Assembly: GCA_049324835.1 (NCBI GenBank)
Contig: JBMOMT010000034.1
Coordinates: 36,189-100,188 of the forward strand
Length of the DNA: 64,000 bases
Direction: 5' to 3'
Source of the DNA: JBMOMT01 sp049324835
GTDB lineage: Bacteria; Chloroflexota; Anaerolineae; CAYNKW01
Below the pieces are notes generated by a model that did not search any database, was not told where the DNA came from, and saw only the letters and a program-made list of their open reading frames with translations. The number at the start of each line of letters is the position of its first letter. The stretch's first letter is position 1. The position numbers and the translations under genes are program-made. Shown here in pieces: positions 32,867-41,780 of the stretch.

Positions 32867-34525
32867 ATGAAAACCAAAGAACTTGGCCCAGACCTGATGC
32901 TGCTCGATGGCCAGATCTATACCATGGACGCGCGCAGCCGCGTCGCCCAGGCAGTGGCCGTCAAGGACGGGCGATTCGTCGCCGTGGGAGCCACCGCCCA
33001 GATCGAGCCGCTCGCCGGGCCGCATACCCGTCGCATCGACCTGGCCGGCCGCGCCGTCATCCCTGGCATTTTTGACAGCCACAACCACCTGCTGGAGGTG
33101 GGCATCAAGCTCTCTCAGGTCAGGCTCGACGAGTGCCGCTCGCCACAAGAGATGATGGAGTTGGTGCGCCAGCGCGCCCAGGACACACCGCCGGGCGAGT
33201 GGATCGTGGGCCAGGGTTGGAACGAGGGTAATTTCGCCGCTGGCCGCCTGCCCACGCGGCACGATATCGACCCGGCCACAGCGGAGCACCCGGTACTGCT
33301 GATGCGCTTCTTTAACACCGACCTGGCCAACAGCGTCGCTTTGCAGCAGGCGGGCATCACCGCCGCCACGCCCGCTCCTCCGGGTGGCCGCATCGAGCGC
33401 AACGCCGATGGCCAGCCCAACGGCCTGCTGCGCGCCAGCGCCAAAACCCTGGTTCGACGTCTCATCCCCCGGCCCACCCAGGAACAGATGAAAGCCGCCC
33501 TGCGGCTGGCCTGCGCCGAGATGCACGGCTATGGCATCAGCAGCGTCATCGAGCCTGGGCTTTACCCGGACGAGATACGCGCCTTCCAGTCGTTCTACCG
33601 GGACGGTGAACTATCGGTGCGGGTGAACCTCATGCCCAACTGGCACGGCTTTCGCGACGACGAGACGGAAGCTCAACTCGACAGCCGCGCCCGCGAACTG
33701 GGCCTCGGCAGCGGCCTGGGCGACGAATGGCTGCGCCTGGGCGCGCTCAAAATGGCCATCGACGGCGGCACCAGCCCTCACACGGCCTTCATGTACCAGC
33801 CCTACGAAGGTGAAACCGAGATCACGGCTTTCAATCGGCTGCCGTTGGAGGCGCTCCACCGTTACCTCGTCACGGCCCAGGAGTTGGGCTGGGACGTGGC
33901 CATCCACTGTTGCGGCGATGCCGCCCAGGACATGGCCGTGGACACCCTGAGCCAGGTTGCCCGGAACATCCCCCGCCCCGACGCCCGTCACAGCATCATC
34001 CACGCCTACTTTCCCACGCCCCGCGCGCTGGCGCAGATGGCCGAACAAAACATCGCCGCCGTGCTGCAACCCACCTTTATCTACTGGGAGGGCGACCTGA
34101 TCTTTCGCGACGTGGGCCACCAGCGAGCGCAAAACTACAAGCCGGCCCGCAAATACCTGGACGGCGGGGTGCATGTCACCGCCAGCTCCGATGTGCCCAG
34201 CACTGTGTCGGCCAACCCGTTCGTGGCGTTGTACGCGCTGGTGACACGGCGCAACAACCTGAACCATCCCATCGCACCCCACGAGGCCATCAGTCGCCAG
34301 GAGGCTCTGCGGGCCTACACCATCAGCGGCGCCTGGCTCACGCGCGAGGAAAGCCTCAAGGGCAGCATCGAGGTGGGCAAAGCAGCCGACCTGGCCGTGC
34401 TGGACCGCGACTATTTCACCGTGCCAGACGAGGCCATCAAAGACATCCAGGTGCAAATGACACTCGTTGGTGGTCGGGTGGTGATGCAAAAAGTGACGGG
34501 CATGCAGGGCACGCCCGTCACCTGA
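32867..34525 (+). CDS. YtcJ-type metal-dependent amidohydrolase
   Basis: A 552-residue Amidohydro_3 family protein. After an N-terminal beta-sandwich (LLDGQIYTMDARS) the TIM barrel begins with the metal motif GIFDSHNHLLEVG, continues with WIVGQGWNEGNF, the DGGTSPHTA loop, the HCCGDAAQDMAV strand, the HSIIHAYF strand and ASSDVPSTVSANPF with the last metal Asp, and ends with the sandwich strands GKAADLAVLDRDYFTVP. Members hydrolyse cyclic amides, formamides and related C-N bonds. ATG 32867 is spaced 6 bases from GAGG. Last gene of the operon from 23764; a paralogue faces it at 34547. Confidence 0.85.
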   Translation: MKTKELGPDLMLLDGQIYTMDARSRVAQAVAVKDGRFVAVGATAQIEPLAGPHTRRIDLAGRAVIPGIFDSHNHLLEVGIKLSQVRLDECRSPQEMMELVRQRAQDTPPGEWIVGQGWNEGNFAAGRLPTRHDIDPATAEHPVLLMRFFNTDLANSVALQQAGITAATPAPPGGRIERNADGQPNGLLRASAKTLVRRLIPRPTQEQMKAALRLACAEMHGYGISSVIEPGLYPDEIRAFQSFYRDGELSVRVNLMPNWHGFRDDETEAQLDSRARELGLGSGLGDEWLRLGALKMAIDGGTSPHTAFMYQPYEGETEITAFNRLPLEALHRYLVTAQELGWDVAIHCCGDAAQDMAVDTLSQVARNIPRPDARHSIIHAYFPTPRALAQMAEQNIAAVLQPTFIYWEGDLIFRDVGHQRAQNYKPARKYLDGGVHVTASSDVPSTVSANPFVALYALVTRRNNLNHPIAPHEAISRQEALRAYTISGAWLTREESLKGSIEVGKAADLAVLDRDYFTVPDEAIKDIQVQMTLVGGRVVMQKVTGMQGTPVT

Positions 34526-34546
34526 TGCACCCGCGAAACCCGGCTT

Positions 34547-36151
34547 TTACCGCAGGCTCTCGCCGCCGTGGACAAACTGGCCGTCGAACATCGTTGCCAC
34601 CACCTCGGTGTGCAGGATATCCATCGGATCGACGGCCAAGATATCCTGCGAAAGCACAGCCAGATCGGCCAGTTTGCCCGGCGAAAGGCTGCCCTTGATG
34701 GCCTCCTCGCCGCTGGCGTAGGCGGCCCCGGCGGTGTAAGCGTAAACCGCCTCGGCCACGCTGAGCCGCTGCTCCGGATACCAACCGTCGGGGCCGGGAG
34801 AGCCATCGGCGCGGCGGCGGGTGACGGCGGCGTGGATACCTTTCATCACGTTCAGGTCTTCCACCGGTGAATCGGAGCCAAAAGCCAGAGCCGTTCCGGC
34901 CTGTAGCAGACTACGAAAGGCATAAGCTCCGGCGCTGCGCGCCCCCCAGAGCGCATCGGCCACCCGCATGTCTTGCGTGGCGTGGATGGGCTGCATCGAG
35001 GCGATGACGCCCAGCTCTGCCAGTCGCGGCATGTCTGCCGGATGGAGCACCTGGACGTGCTCGATGCGGTGGCGCAGATGAAGCCCCTCCCCCGCCCGGC
35101 GACTGGACTGGATCGCGTCCAGCACCATGCGGTTGGCCCGGTCGCCGATGGCGTGGACAAAGGCCGCGATCCCGGCCCGCGCCGCCTTGCCGATAACCTG
35201 CTCATAGTGCGCCGGCGGGTTGATGGGGATGCCGAAATTGTCCGGCTGATCGGCATACGGCTCCAGCATATAGGCGGTGTGCGCGCCCAGCGAACCATCG
35301 GAGAACAGCTTGACCCCACCGATGCGCAGCCGCTCGTCGCCAAAGCCACTCTTGAGGCCAAGCTGGATGGCTGCGTCCAGATTTTCTTCCGGGATCTGCA
35401 TCAGCACCCGCAGATCGAGCTCACCCTCTGCACGCAATTTTTGAAAGGCGCGGAAGGCCAAAACACCTTCCATGGTATGCACCCCCACCAGCCCCAGTTT
35501 GTGAGCGTTGGTAATGCCCACCCGGACGGCCTCGACCGCTTCATCCACGGAGGGAGTCGCCAGCAACTCGGCCAGCAGGTCCATGGCCGTCTCTTTGAGG
35601 ATGCCGGTAGGCTCGCCCGTGATCGGGTCGCGGTCGATGGCCCCACCGGGCGGGTCAGGTGTCTGAGCAGTGATGCCAGCCAGCTCCAGGGCGCGGCTAT
35701 TGGCCCAACCGGCGTGGCCGCACTTGCGCCGCAGCCAGACAGGGTGCTCCGGCGCGACCCGGTCCAGATGGTGACGGCTGGGAAAGGCGCCCCCGGCCCA
35801 CAAGGAATGATCCCAACCTCGCCCGGTGAGCCACGCGCCGGCAGGGGTAACCCTGGCGCGGGCGACCACGCGGGCCAGCGCTTCTTCCAGCGCAGGCACC
35901 TCGGCCAGGTCGATCTCTTGCAGGCTGAGGCCATAGGACAAAAAGTGCAGGTGACTATCGGTAAAGCCCGGCACCACCGTACGCCCCCGCACATCCACCG
36001 CCTGGCCGCCGGCGGCCAGTAGAGCGCGCATCTCGGCGTTGCCGCCCAGGGCCAGCACACGATTTCCGGCGATGGCCATGGCCTGCGCTCGCGGCAGCGC
36101 GGCATTCATGGTGTGAATGTTGGCGTTCAAGAGCACCTTGTCCGCTTGCAT
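34547..36151 (-). CDS. YtcJ-type metal-dependent amidohydrolase, convergent paralogue
   Basis: A 534-residue second Amidohydro_3 protein, about as long as its neighbour and with the same landmarks: LLNANIHTMNAALPRAQ, metal motif GFTDSHLHFLSYG, WLTGRGWDHSLW, KLFSDGSLGAHTA, FVHAIGDRANRMVLD, HRIEHVQVL, FGSDSPVEDLNVMKG and GKLADLAVLSQDILAVDP. Its start is fixed by GGAGGCAAAC. Only 21 bases separate its stop from that of the convergent paralogue. It has its own promoter at 36201-36229. Substrates of the two may be related but they are regulated separately. Confidence 0.85.
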   Translation of the reverse strand: MQADKVLLNANIHTMNAALPRAQAMAIAGNRVLALGGNAEMRALLAAGGQAVDVRGRTVVPGFTDSHLHFLSYGLSLQEIDLAEVPALEEALARVVARARVTPAGAWLTGRGWDHSLWAGGAFPSRHHLDRVAPEHPVWLRRKCGHAGWANSRALELAGITAQTPDPPGGAIDRDPITGEPTGILKETAMDLLAELLATPSVDEAVEAVRVGITNAHKLGLVGVHTMEGVLAFRAFQKLRAEGELDLRVLMQIPEENLDAAIQLGLKSGFGDERLRIGGVKLFSDGSLGAHTAYMLEPYADQPDNFGIPINPPAHYEQVIGKAARAGIAAFVHAIGDRANRMVLDAIQSSRRAGEGLHLRHRIEHVQVLHPADMPRLAELGVIASMQPIHATQDMRVADALWGARSAGAYAFRSLLQAGTALAFGSDSPVEDLNVMKGIHAAVTRRRADGSPGPDGWYPEQRLSVAEAVYAYTAGAAYASGEEAIKGSLSPGKLADLAVLSQDILAVDPMDILHTEVVATMFDGQFVHGGESLR

Positions 36152-36200
36152 GTTTGCCTCCTGTACAAAAAGTATTTTATCGGCTTCCATCGATGGCAGC

Positions 36201-36229
36201 ATTATAACACACTTTTAGCAAAGCGTGAA
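36201..36229 (-). promoter_or_regulatory. promoter of the second amidohydrolase gene
   Basis: On the minus strand TTCACG (36224-36229), 17 bases, TATAAT (36201-36206), about 50 bases before the start codon. Confidence 0.5.
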
Positions 36230-36254
36230 TCCAGAAACGGAGAGGCAGGCAGGG

Positions 36255-36283
36255 TTGCGGCCAGCGCGGCGCTATGGTATAAT
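36255..36283 (+). promoter_or_regulatory. promoter of the FmdB zinc-ribbon gene
   Basis: TTGCGG (36255-36260), 17 bases, TATAAT (36278-36283); transcription start expected near 36290, 37 bases before the start codon. Confidence 0.6.
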
Positions 36284-36326
36284 TCCGCCCGATAGAGATC
36301 AAAACCGTATGGGAGGGAACAATCCG

Positions 36327-36539
36327 ATGCCGATCTATGAATACGTTTGCCAGCAGTGCGGCAGCCACTTTGAAAAATTCGTGCGGGGCATGTCGTCTGC
36401 GGCGTCGGTCGAGTGCCCTGAATGTCACAGTCAGGACGTGCAAAAGGCTTTCTCTGTCTTTGGAGTGGGTCGAACCGGCAGCGCCAGTAGTCTGGGCAGC
36501 TCTTCGTCGGCGGCAGCCTGCACGACCGGCGGCACCTGA
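36327..36539 (+). CDS. FmdB-family zinc-ribbon protein
   Basis: A 70-residue protein starting MPIYEYVCQQCGSHFEKF, the defining start of the FmdB (CxxC_CxxC_SSSS) putative regulatory family, with a second CPEC motif about 20 residues later and a Ser/Gly/Ala-rich tail as in other members. It should bind one zinc ion; the family's molecular role is not established (some are linked to C1 metabolism or stress). ATG 36327 follows GGAGGG. Monocistronic, between its promoter and a terminator. Confidence 0.88.
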   Translation: MPIYEYVCQQCGSHFEKFVRGMSSAASVECPECHSQDVQKAFSVFGVGRTGSASSLGSSSSAAACTTGGT

Positions 36540-36574
36540 GGCATTGCTCACTAGGCCGGCGGCCTGGAAAAATG

Positions 36575-36613
36575 GTACGAGCCCGCAGAAAGTTTCTGCG
36601 GGCTCGTACTTTT
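36575..36613. terminator. intrinsic terminator between FmdB and Rrf2 genes
   Basis: Perfect inverted repeat 36575-36591 with 36593-36609, GC-rich in its lower part, followed by TTTT. It serves both convergent genes. Confidence 0.8.
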
Positions 36614-36629
36614 CAAACCCTGACAGGGG

Positions 36630-37067
36630 TCAATCTGCCTGGGGCAATTGGCTCTTGTGTCTGTCCCACGAATCGAGCACGTGTTGCAACGTCGCGCCAT
36701 CCAGAACTTGCAGCAATCGGCCCTGAGCCTCGGCCATGACCAGGTGAACTTCGCAAACCTCAGACAACTCGCAGCCCACTCGTTCATCCATGCACGGACT
36801 CAACGCCAGCGGGCCTTCGATGGCCTCGATCACCTGCCGCAGTGTGATGTGCGCCGGATCGCGCGCCAGGGCAAAGCCCCCCTTGGCGCCGCGGTAAGAG
36901 ATGACCAAACCGCTGTGCGACAAATCCTGAAAAATCTTGGCCAGATAACTCTCCGGGATGCCCTGAGCCTCGGCCACCTCGCCGACCAGACAGACGGTTT
37001 CTGATGGCTGCCTGGCCAGATATATCATTCCTCGCATGGCATAATCGCTGCCGCGGGTCAGTCGCAT
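36630..37067 (-). CDS. Rrf2-family transcriptional regulator with Fe-S cysteines
   Basis: A 145-residue winged-helix regulator of the Rrf2 family (IscR/NsrR/CymR). The N-terminal MRLTRGSDYAMRGMIYLA recognition region, the wing SYRGAKGGFALARDP and the dimerisation helix are clear. Three cysteines at 92, 99 and 105 (CMDERVGCELSEVC) have the spacing of Fe-S cluster ligands in IscR and NsrR, so the protein probably senses iron-sulfur status, oxygen or NO. No isc/suf genes adjoin it; the large Fe-S protein cluster at 48898-63846 is a conceivable target but nothing shows this directly. Confidence 0.88.
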   Translation of the reverse strand: MRLTRGSDYAMRGMIYLARQPSETVCLVGEVAEAQGIPESYLAKIFQDLSHSGLVISYRGAKGGFALARDPAHITLRQVIEAIEGPLALSPCMDERVGCELSEVCEVHLVMAEAQGRLLQVLDGATLQHVLDSWDRHKSQLPQAD

Positions 37068-37150
37068 GTGGTGTGCTCCTCTGATAGCTTCGTTGCCGGT
37101 TCCACGCCGATGGTGTTGGGTGCGCCCAAAAACAGACAGGCGCGGAGTGC

Positions 37151-37179
37151 ATTATAACACAAACCGCCGGAAAATTCAA
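37151..37179 (-). promoter_or_regulatory. promoter of the Rrf2 gene
   Basis: On the minus strand TTGAAT (37174-37179), 17 bases, TATAAT (37151-37156), about 80 bases upstream of the start codon. Confidence 0.6.
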
Positions 37180-37219
37180 GGCAAAACGTATCCTGTTTCT
37201 CATCAAAGACTGGGGGAAA

Positions 37220-38023
37220 TCAGTCGCCGGAAAGCACCAGGCGCTCAATGGCCCAGGCCACTGCGGCCTGATCGCAAGAGGGAGCAACATGCGTGGCCTG
37301 GGCTTTGACGGCGTCGGGGGCGTTCTCTGGAGCGACACTCAGCCGGGCATGGGGGAACATCTCGGCGTCGACGGGGTTATCACCCATGGCCAGCACTTCG
37401 CTGTCCGACACGTTCAGCAGGCGCTTGATAAACTCCAATGCCTGCCCTTTGGACGCCTGCCTGTTAAAAACGCCCAGGCCCCACGGTTCCACGTGACGAA
37501 AGTAAATGTCCATACGCGTCTTGTCGGCCAGTTGACGGGCAAAACGGCGGTGGATATCGATGGCCGCGCCTGGATCACGCACGGCGATCCGGGTGGGAGG
37601 CCGGGTCATCGCCTCCAGGTTGGTGGGCAAGGCATAGAGTCCCTCGCGAATATAGCCACACGCTCTACCCGGACGGCAACGGAGGTAGGTACTCTCGTCG
37701 ATGGTGGTGACCAGCTCGTACGCCCGCTCGTCGGCGTAGGCGGCGATAGCCTGGGCGTGTGCCAGGTCGATCGTCAGGCACATCAAGCGGCGATCTGTGG
37801 CAGGCAGCCAGACCACGGCGCCGTTGTGCAGGATGAGCGGCGCGTTCAGGTCGAGCGCCTCGACCAGCGGCGCCGCCATGTGCTGCTGGCGGGCCGTGGC
37901 CAGGGTGATCGTCACACCCTGCGACCGGGCAGCGGCGATGGCCGCTGCATTGGCCGGCGGCAGGCTGCCGGCGCTATCCAGCAGCGTGCCGTCAATATCC
38001 AGAACGACCAGTCTGATGCCCAT
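37220..38023 (-). CDS. HAD-IIB (Cof-type) hydrolase
   Basis: A 267-residue Cof-like HAD phosphatase. Motif I VVLDIDGTLLDS has D9 and D11, motif II is TLATARQQHM, the large IIB cap lies between about residues 80 and 185, and motifs III/IV appear as ASKGQALEFIKRLL and LAMGDNPVDAEMFPHA. Members dephosphorylate sugar phosphates, FMN or other metabolites in the cytoplasm. Own promoter at 38089-38117. Substrate unknown. Confidence 0.87.
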   Translation of the reverse strand: MGIRLVVLDIDGTLLDSAGSLPPANAAAIAAARSQGVTITLATARQQHMAAPLVEALDLNAPLILHNGAVVWLPATDRRLMCLTIDLAHAQAIAAYADERAYELVTTIDESTYLRCRPGRACGYIREGLYALPTNLEAMTRPPTRIAVRDPGAAIDIHRRFARQLADKTRMDIYFRHVEPWGLGVFNRQASKGQALEFIKRLLNVSDSEVLAMGDNPVDAEMFPHARLSVAPENAPDAVKAQATHVAPSCDQAAVAWAIERLVLSGD

Positions 38024-38088
38024 CCACTCTGCTCACCAAACAACCACCCCGTCACCGATCTGCCCCGCCCGTCTTTGAAGCAAAACTC

Positions 38089-38117
38089 ATTGTACACTGG
38101 CGAGCCAAATCGGTCAA
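38089..38117 (-). promoter_or_regulatory. promoter of the Cof-type hydrolase gene
   Basis: On the minus strand TTGACC (38112-38117), 17 bases, TACAAT (38089-38094). Confidence 0.65.
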
Positions 38118-38266
38118 ATTGCAGAGTCGCACCGGCACATGGGACTCAAAAAGAACGCGCCTTGCCCCTTTCATCGATTCGTAGTAAAATGAACCGTGGG
38201 GGATAGTGGTTTCGATCTCTCACCACGCACTGCTGATCTGCTTCGATCCACCGGAGGAGGCGCCCT

Positions 38267-38557
38267 ATGAACGATCTCACCGGTCAGACCCTGGGGCAGT
38301 ACCGCATCGTCGAGCCAATTGGGCGCGGCGGAATGGCCAGCGTCTACAAGGCCTACCAACCCTCACTGGATCGTTATGTGGCCATCAAGGTGCTCCCTCC
38401 CTACTATGCCCACGAGCCCGGCTTTGCCATGCGTTTCACCCGCGAGGCCAAAGCCGTGGCCGGGCTGGCCCGCGCCGATGGCTCTGGCCAGCCGATCCCA
38501 CTCACCGATTTTCCCTACGGGTGGACGGCGATGGCCCATCCACAGTGGGGCAGATAG
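38267..38557 (+). pseudogene. truncated Hanks-type Ser/Thr protein kinase fragment
   Basis: A 96-residue frame that begins exactly like a bacterial PknB-type kinase: LGQYRIVEPIGRGGMASVYK (Gly-rich loop), VAIKVLPP with the ATP-anchoring Lys, and the alpha-C region RFTREAKAVAGLAR with its Glu. Homology stops there; the last 27 residues are unrelated and end at a stop, and no HRD, DFG or C-lobe follows in any frame downstream before asnS. It therefore lacks the catalytic loop and cannot be an active kinase. A ribosome site (GGAGGAG) is still present. Most likely the remnant of a deletion. Confidence 0.75.
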
Positions 38558-38565
38558 CCATTCCC

Positions 38566-38594
38566 TTGACACTCTCTGGCGTTCCGTGTACAAT
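38566..38594 (+). promoter_or_regulatory. promoter of asnS
   Basis: TTGACA (38566-38571), 17 bases, TACAAT (38589-38594); start near 38601, leaving a leader of about 184 bases. Confidence 0.75.
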
Positions 38595-38623
38595 ACCTGC
38601 CAGTTTCAGTAGATCCAATGTTT

Positions 38624-38721
38624 AGACCTGACAGGTTTTTCCTAGTGGCATAACCAGCAAAATCACCTCGATTATCGACTGCATTGGCTCCAAAAAGTGT
38701 CTCTAAAAACCTGTCAGGTCT
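38624..38721 (+). repeat. 17-bp perfect inverted repeats in the asnS leader
   Basis: AGACCTGACAGGTTTTT (38624-38640) and its exact complement (38705-38721) bracket 64 bases. The whole 98-base block lies in the asnS leader and is followed by a GGGTCT/AGACCC hairpin (38740-38745 with 38757-38762). It could be a small mobile repeat or a regulatory RNA fold; the T-box consensus is absent. Confidence 0.6.
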
Positions 38722-38784
38722 TGTAGCCCTCAAGAATTTGGGTCTACCGAGTTTACAGACCCGCTCGCTGGCAAAGGAGAATCC

Positions 38785-40092
38785 ATGGCCGCTGATTTTC
38801 GCATCGAAAACATAACCGCCCACGAGGGCCAAACGGTCACCGTCAAGGGTTGGCTCCAGGCGCGCACCGACAAAGGTCGGCTGCAATTTCTCCAGGTGCG
38901 TGATGGCAGCGGCATCGTCCAATGTGTGGTGTTCAAAAAAGAGGTCGATCCCCAGACCTTTGAGGCCGCCAGCACCCTCACCCAAGAATCATCGATCATT
39001 CTCACCGGCACGGTGCGCGCCGACGAGCGCGCCCCCGGCGTTCCCGGCGGCTTTGAGATCGGCGTCACCGACCTGCAAGTGGTGCAACTGGTCGGCCAAG
39101 AATTCCCCATCCAGCCCAAAGAGCACGGCGTTGATTTTTTGATGGAGCACCGCCATCTGTGGATCCGCTCCAGCCATCAATGGGCGGTGTTGCGCGTGCG
39201 GGCCACGGTCATCAAAGCCATCCGCAACTGGCTCGACGGCAATGGTTTTATTCTGATGGACACGCCCATCCTCACACCGGCCGCCTGCGAGGGCACCACC
39301 ACTCTGTTCGAAACCGACTATTTCGGCACGCCGGCCTTCCTCAGCCAGAGCGGCCAGCTTTACAACGAGGCCACCATCGGCGCCTTTGGCAAAGTTTATT
39401 GTTTTGGGCCCACTTTTCGCGCCGAGAAATCCAAGACCCGCCGCCACATCATGGAATTCTGGATGGTCGAACCGGAAATGGCCTTTGTCGATCTCGATGG
39501 CTGCATGGAGGTCGAAGAGCAGTTTGTCAGCTATATCGTGCAGACGGTGCTCCAAGAGCGGGCCGCCGAGCTGGCCCTGCTGGAACGGGATACCACCAGG
39601 CTGGAAAAGGTCGCGCCGCCGTTTCCACGCATCCATTACGATGAGGCCGTCGAACGCATCCGCAGCGCCGGGATCGAGTTCCAATGGGGCGAAGATTTCG
39701 GCGCGCCCCACGAAACGGCCCTGGCCGAACAGTTCGACAAGCCCGTGTTGGTGCATCATTACCCCACCCAGATCAAGGCTTTTTACATGGCTCAGGAAGC
39801 CGAGCGCCCGGAAACCTGCCGCTCGGTGGACCTGCTGGCCCCAGAAGGGTATGGTGAGATCATCGGCGGCGGCGAGCGCTCGGCGGATATCAGCTTTTTG
39901 GAAAAGCAGATTCAAGAGCACCATCTGCCCCGCGAGGCTTACGAGTGGTATCTGGATTTACGGCGCTACGGCAGCACGCCCCACTCTGGTTTTGGCTTGG
40001 GCATCGAGCGCACTGTGGCCTGGATCTGCGGCCTGCACCACATTCGAGAGACCATTCCTTTCCCACGGCTGTTGGGCCGCATTTACCCCTAA
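38785..40092 (+). CDS. asnS: asparaginyl-tRNA synthetase
   Basis: A 435-residue class IIb aminoacyl-tRNA synthetase. The N-terminal OB-fold anticodon domain has [20 protein letters not shown]; the catalytic domain shows motif 2 as [20 protein letters not shown] and motif 3 as [18 protein letters not shown]. The ATPEIT-type stretch reads [18 protein letters not shown], and the motif 2 loop and size fit AsnRS rather than AspRS, which would carry an inserted GAD domain in most bacteria. It attaches asparagine to tRNA(Asn) in the cytoplasm. AAAGGAG precedes the start. Confidence 0.92.
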   Translation: MAADFRIENITAHEGQTVTVKGWLQARTDKGRLQFLQVRDGSGIVQCVVFKKEVDPQTFEAASTLTQESSIILTGTVRADERAPGVPGGFEIGVTDLQVVQLVGQEFPIQPKEHGVDFLMEHRHLWIRSSHQWAVLRVRATVIKAIRNWLDGNGFILMDTPILTPAACEGTTTLFETDYFGTPAFLSQSGQLYNEATIGAFGKVYCFGPTFRAEKSKTRRHIMEFWMVEPEMAFVDLDGCMEVEEQFVSYIVQTVLQERAAELALLERDTTRLEKVAPPFPRIHYDEAVERIRSAGIEFQWGEDFGAPHETALAEQFDKPVLVHHYPTQIKAFYMAQEAERPETCRSVDLLAPEGYGEIIGGGERSADISFLEKQIQEHHLPREAYEWYLDLRRYGSTPHSGFGLGIERTVAWICGLHHIRETIPFPRLLGRIYP

Positions 40093-40490
40093 TCAAACGA
40101 GTGTCACTCGCGCCCCCGCCACCAGGCTCTGTTCGGCGCTCATGGTATTGCCTCACAACGTTGGCGTTTTCGGCGTCAGTCACTGAACCGCCGGCTACGC
40201 CACAGATCGACCTTGCACACAAGGGCACAGTTATGTTATAATGACGGCATATTCATCACCCGTCCACGCTCTCTCGTGCGATCATCACACACTGCTCGTC
40301 CCACGCCGATCATCAGAAAAAATCTGACCCAGCCAGAGTTTGGATTTTTACCATCAACCCCGACAGCACACCAGGCAAAACAAGAAAGGAGGTGACAAGA
40401 GCGAAACGACCCCGATCGCGCTCCAAAGCCGTTTTCCACACTCTCGGGTTGATCCGTTGTTGCGAGTCTCGATCTTTTAAGGAGGAAAAA
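40093..40490 (+). other. 398-base region with transporter promoter and leader
   Basis: A promoter is seen as TTGCAC (40213-40218), 18 bases, TATAAT (40237-40242). The leader from about 40249 carries a perfect GAAAGGAGG at 40384-40392, 103 bases before the ATG used. A GTG at 40392 opens a frame continuous with livJ, but it overlaps that Shine-Dalgarno-like site and would hide the signal peptide, so it is not taken as the start. No other gene is seen. Confidence 0.55.
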
Positions 40491-41771
40491 ATGAAACATT
40501 GGAAAATCGCACTGACTCTGCTGGTTCTGGCAGCGTTGACCGTCGTCGGCTGCGCCACCCAAACGGAAGAGCCAACCCCGGTCGCCAAGGCCGAAACCAA
40601 AACCATGGTCATCGGTTATACCACCTCTCAGACCGGCAGTTACAACGTCTCCTCCCTGCGTCAGGTCAACGGCCTGATGCTGTGGATGAACCAGGTCAAC
40701 GACGCCGGCGGCATCAAGCTGAGCGACGGCACCATCGTCAAGTTCGAGTCCAAGACCTACGACGATGAAAGCACCACCGAGCGCGTGCAAGAGCTCTACA
40801 CCCGGCTATCTACCGAGGACAATGCCGATTTTTTGATCAGCCCCTACTCCAGCGGCCTGACCGCCGCGGCGGCCCTCATTGCCGAGCAGTATAGCAAGAT
40901 CATGATCACCACCGGCGCCGCCTCCGACTCGACCTACAAAGAGGGCTACACCCGGGTCTTTCAGGCCTACACCCCCGCCAGCCGCTACCTGACCGGCGCG
41001 GTGGACCTGCTGGCCCACGTGGACGCCAACGTCAAAAAGCTGGCCTTTGTCTACGAAAACGACAAGTTTTCCACCGACGTGGTCAATGCGGCCAAAGTGT
41101 ATGCCGAGGGACTGGGCTACGAGATCGTGCTTTTTGAAGGCTACGACTCGGACACCAAGGACTTTGGCCCATTCATCAACAAGATTCTAGAGTCAGGCGC
41201 CGAGGCCATCCTGGGCGGCGGTCACTTTCAGGACGGCAGCACCTTTGCCCGCCAGATCCACGAAAAAGAGGTGGACGTCAAGTTCTTTGCCCTGCTGGTC
41301 GCCCCGCCGGAGCCCGACTTTGCCGACCTGGGCGACGCGGCGATGGGCGTCATCGGCCCCAGCCAGTGGGAGCCACAGGCCGAATTCACACCCGATTCGG
41401 CCAAAGAGGCCGGGTTGGAGTGGTTTGGCGCACTGGGGGCAGAGTTTGACGCTGCCTATCAGGCCGCCTATAACGAGGAGCCATCTTACCACTCGATGGG
41501 CGGCTATGTCGCCGGCCAGATCCTGCAAAAGGCCATCATAGACGCCGATTCGACCGATCCCGACGCCGTCAAGGCTGCCATGGACAAAATGAACATCCTG
41601 ACCGCCTACGGCCACATCAAATTCGACACCAGCGCCGAGGCTCACGGCCTGCAGATCGGCCACGACATGGTCTACATTCAGTGGCAAAAGGACGCCGGCG
41701 GCAACCTGGTGAAGCAAGTGGTCTGGCCGTTGGAGGGCAAGACCGCCGATCCACTCTACCCCAAGCCCTAA
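40491..41771 (+). CDS. livJ: branched-chain amino-acid-type ABC substrate-binding lipoprotein
   Basis: A 426-residue periplasmic-binding-fold protein of the Leu/Ile/Val-binding (Peripla_BP_6) family. The signal peptide ends TVVGC with the lipid Cys at 21. The mature part begins TMVIGYTTSQTGSYN, then GGIKLSDGTIVKFESKTYDD, DFLISPYSSGLTAAAALIAE and LAFVYENDKFSTDVVNAAKV, as in LivJ/LivK and related amide- or urea-binding proteins. Start set by AAGGAGG at about 40480. A 15-bp hairpin separates it from the permease genes. Ligand is probably an amino acid or a related amide, not certain. Confidence 0.88.
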   Translation: MKHWKIALTLLVLAALTVVGCATQTEEPTPVAKAETKTMVIGYTTSQTGSYNVSSLRQVNGLMLWMNQVNDAGGIKLSDGTIVKFESKTYDDESTTERVQELYTRLSTEDNADFLISPYSSGLTAAAALIAEQYSKIMITTGAASDSTYKEGYTRVFQAYTPASRYLTGAVDLLAHVDANVKKLAFVYENDKFSTDVVNAAKVYAEGLGYEIVLFEGYDSDTKDFGPFINKILESGAEAILGGGHFQDGSTFARQIHEKEVDVKFFALLVAPPEPDFADLGDAAMGVIGPSQWEPQAEFTPDSAKEAGLEWFGALGAEFDAAYQAAYNEEPSYHSMGGYVAGQILQKAIIDADSTDPDAVKAAMDKMNILTAYGHIKFDTSAEAHGLQIGHDMVYIQWQKDAGGNLVKQVVWPLEGKTADPLYPKP

Positions 41772-41780
41772 CTGACGACA

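Noticed and set aside
38601..38784. T-box riboswitch before asnS
   Set aside because: The conserved AGGGTGGNACCGCG sequence and specifier-loop layout are absent.
40392..40490. N-terminal extension of livJ from a GTG
   Set aside because: The GTG overlaps the GAAAGGAGG itself, and the extension would bury the lipoprotein signal peptide that begins at ATG 40491.
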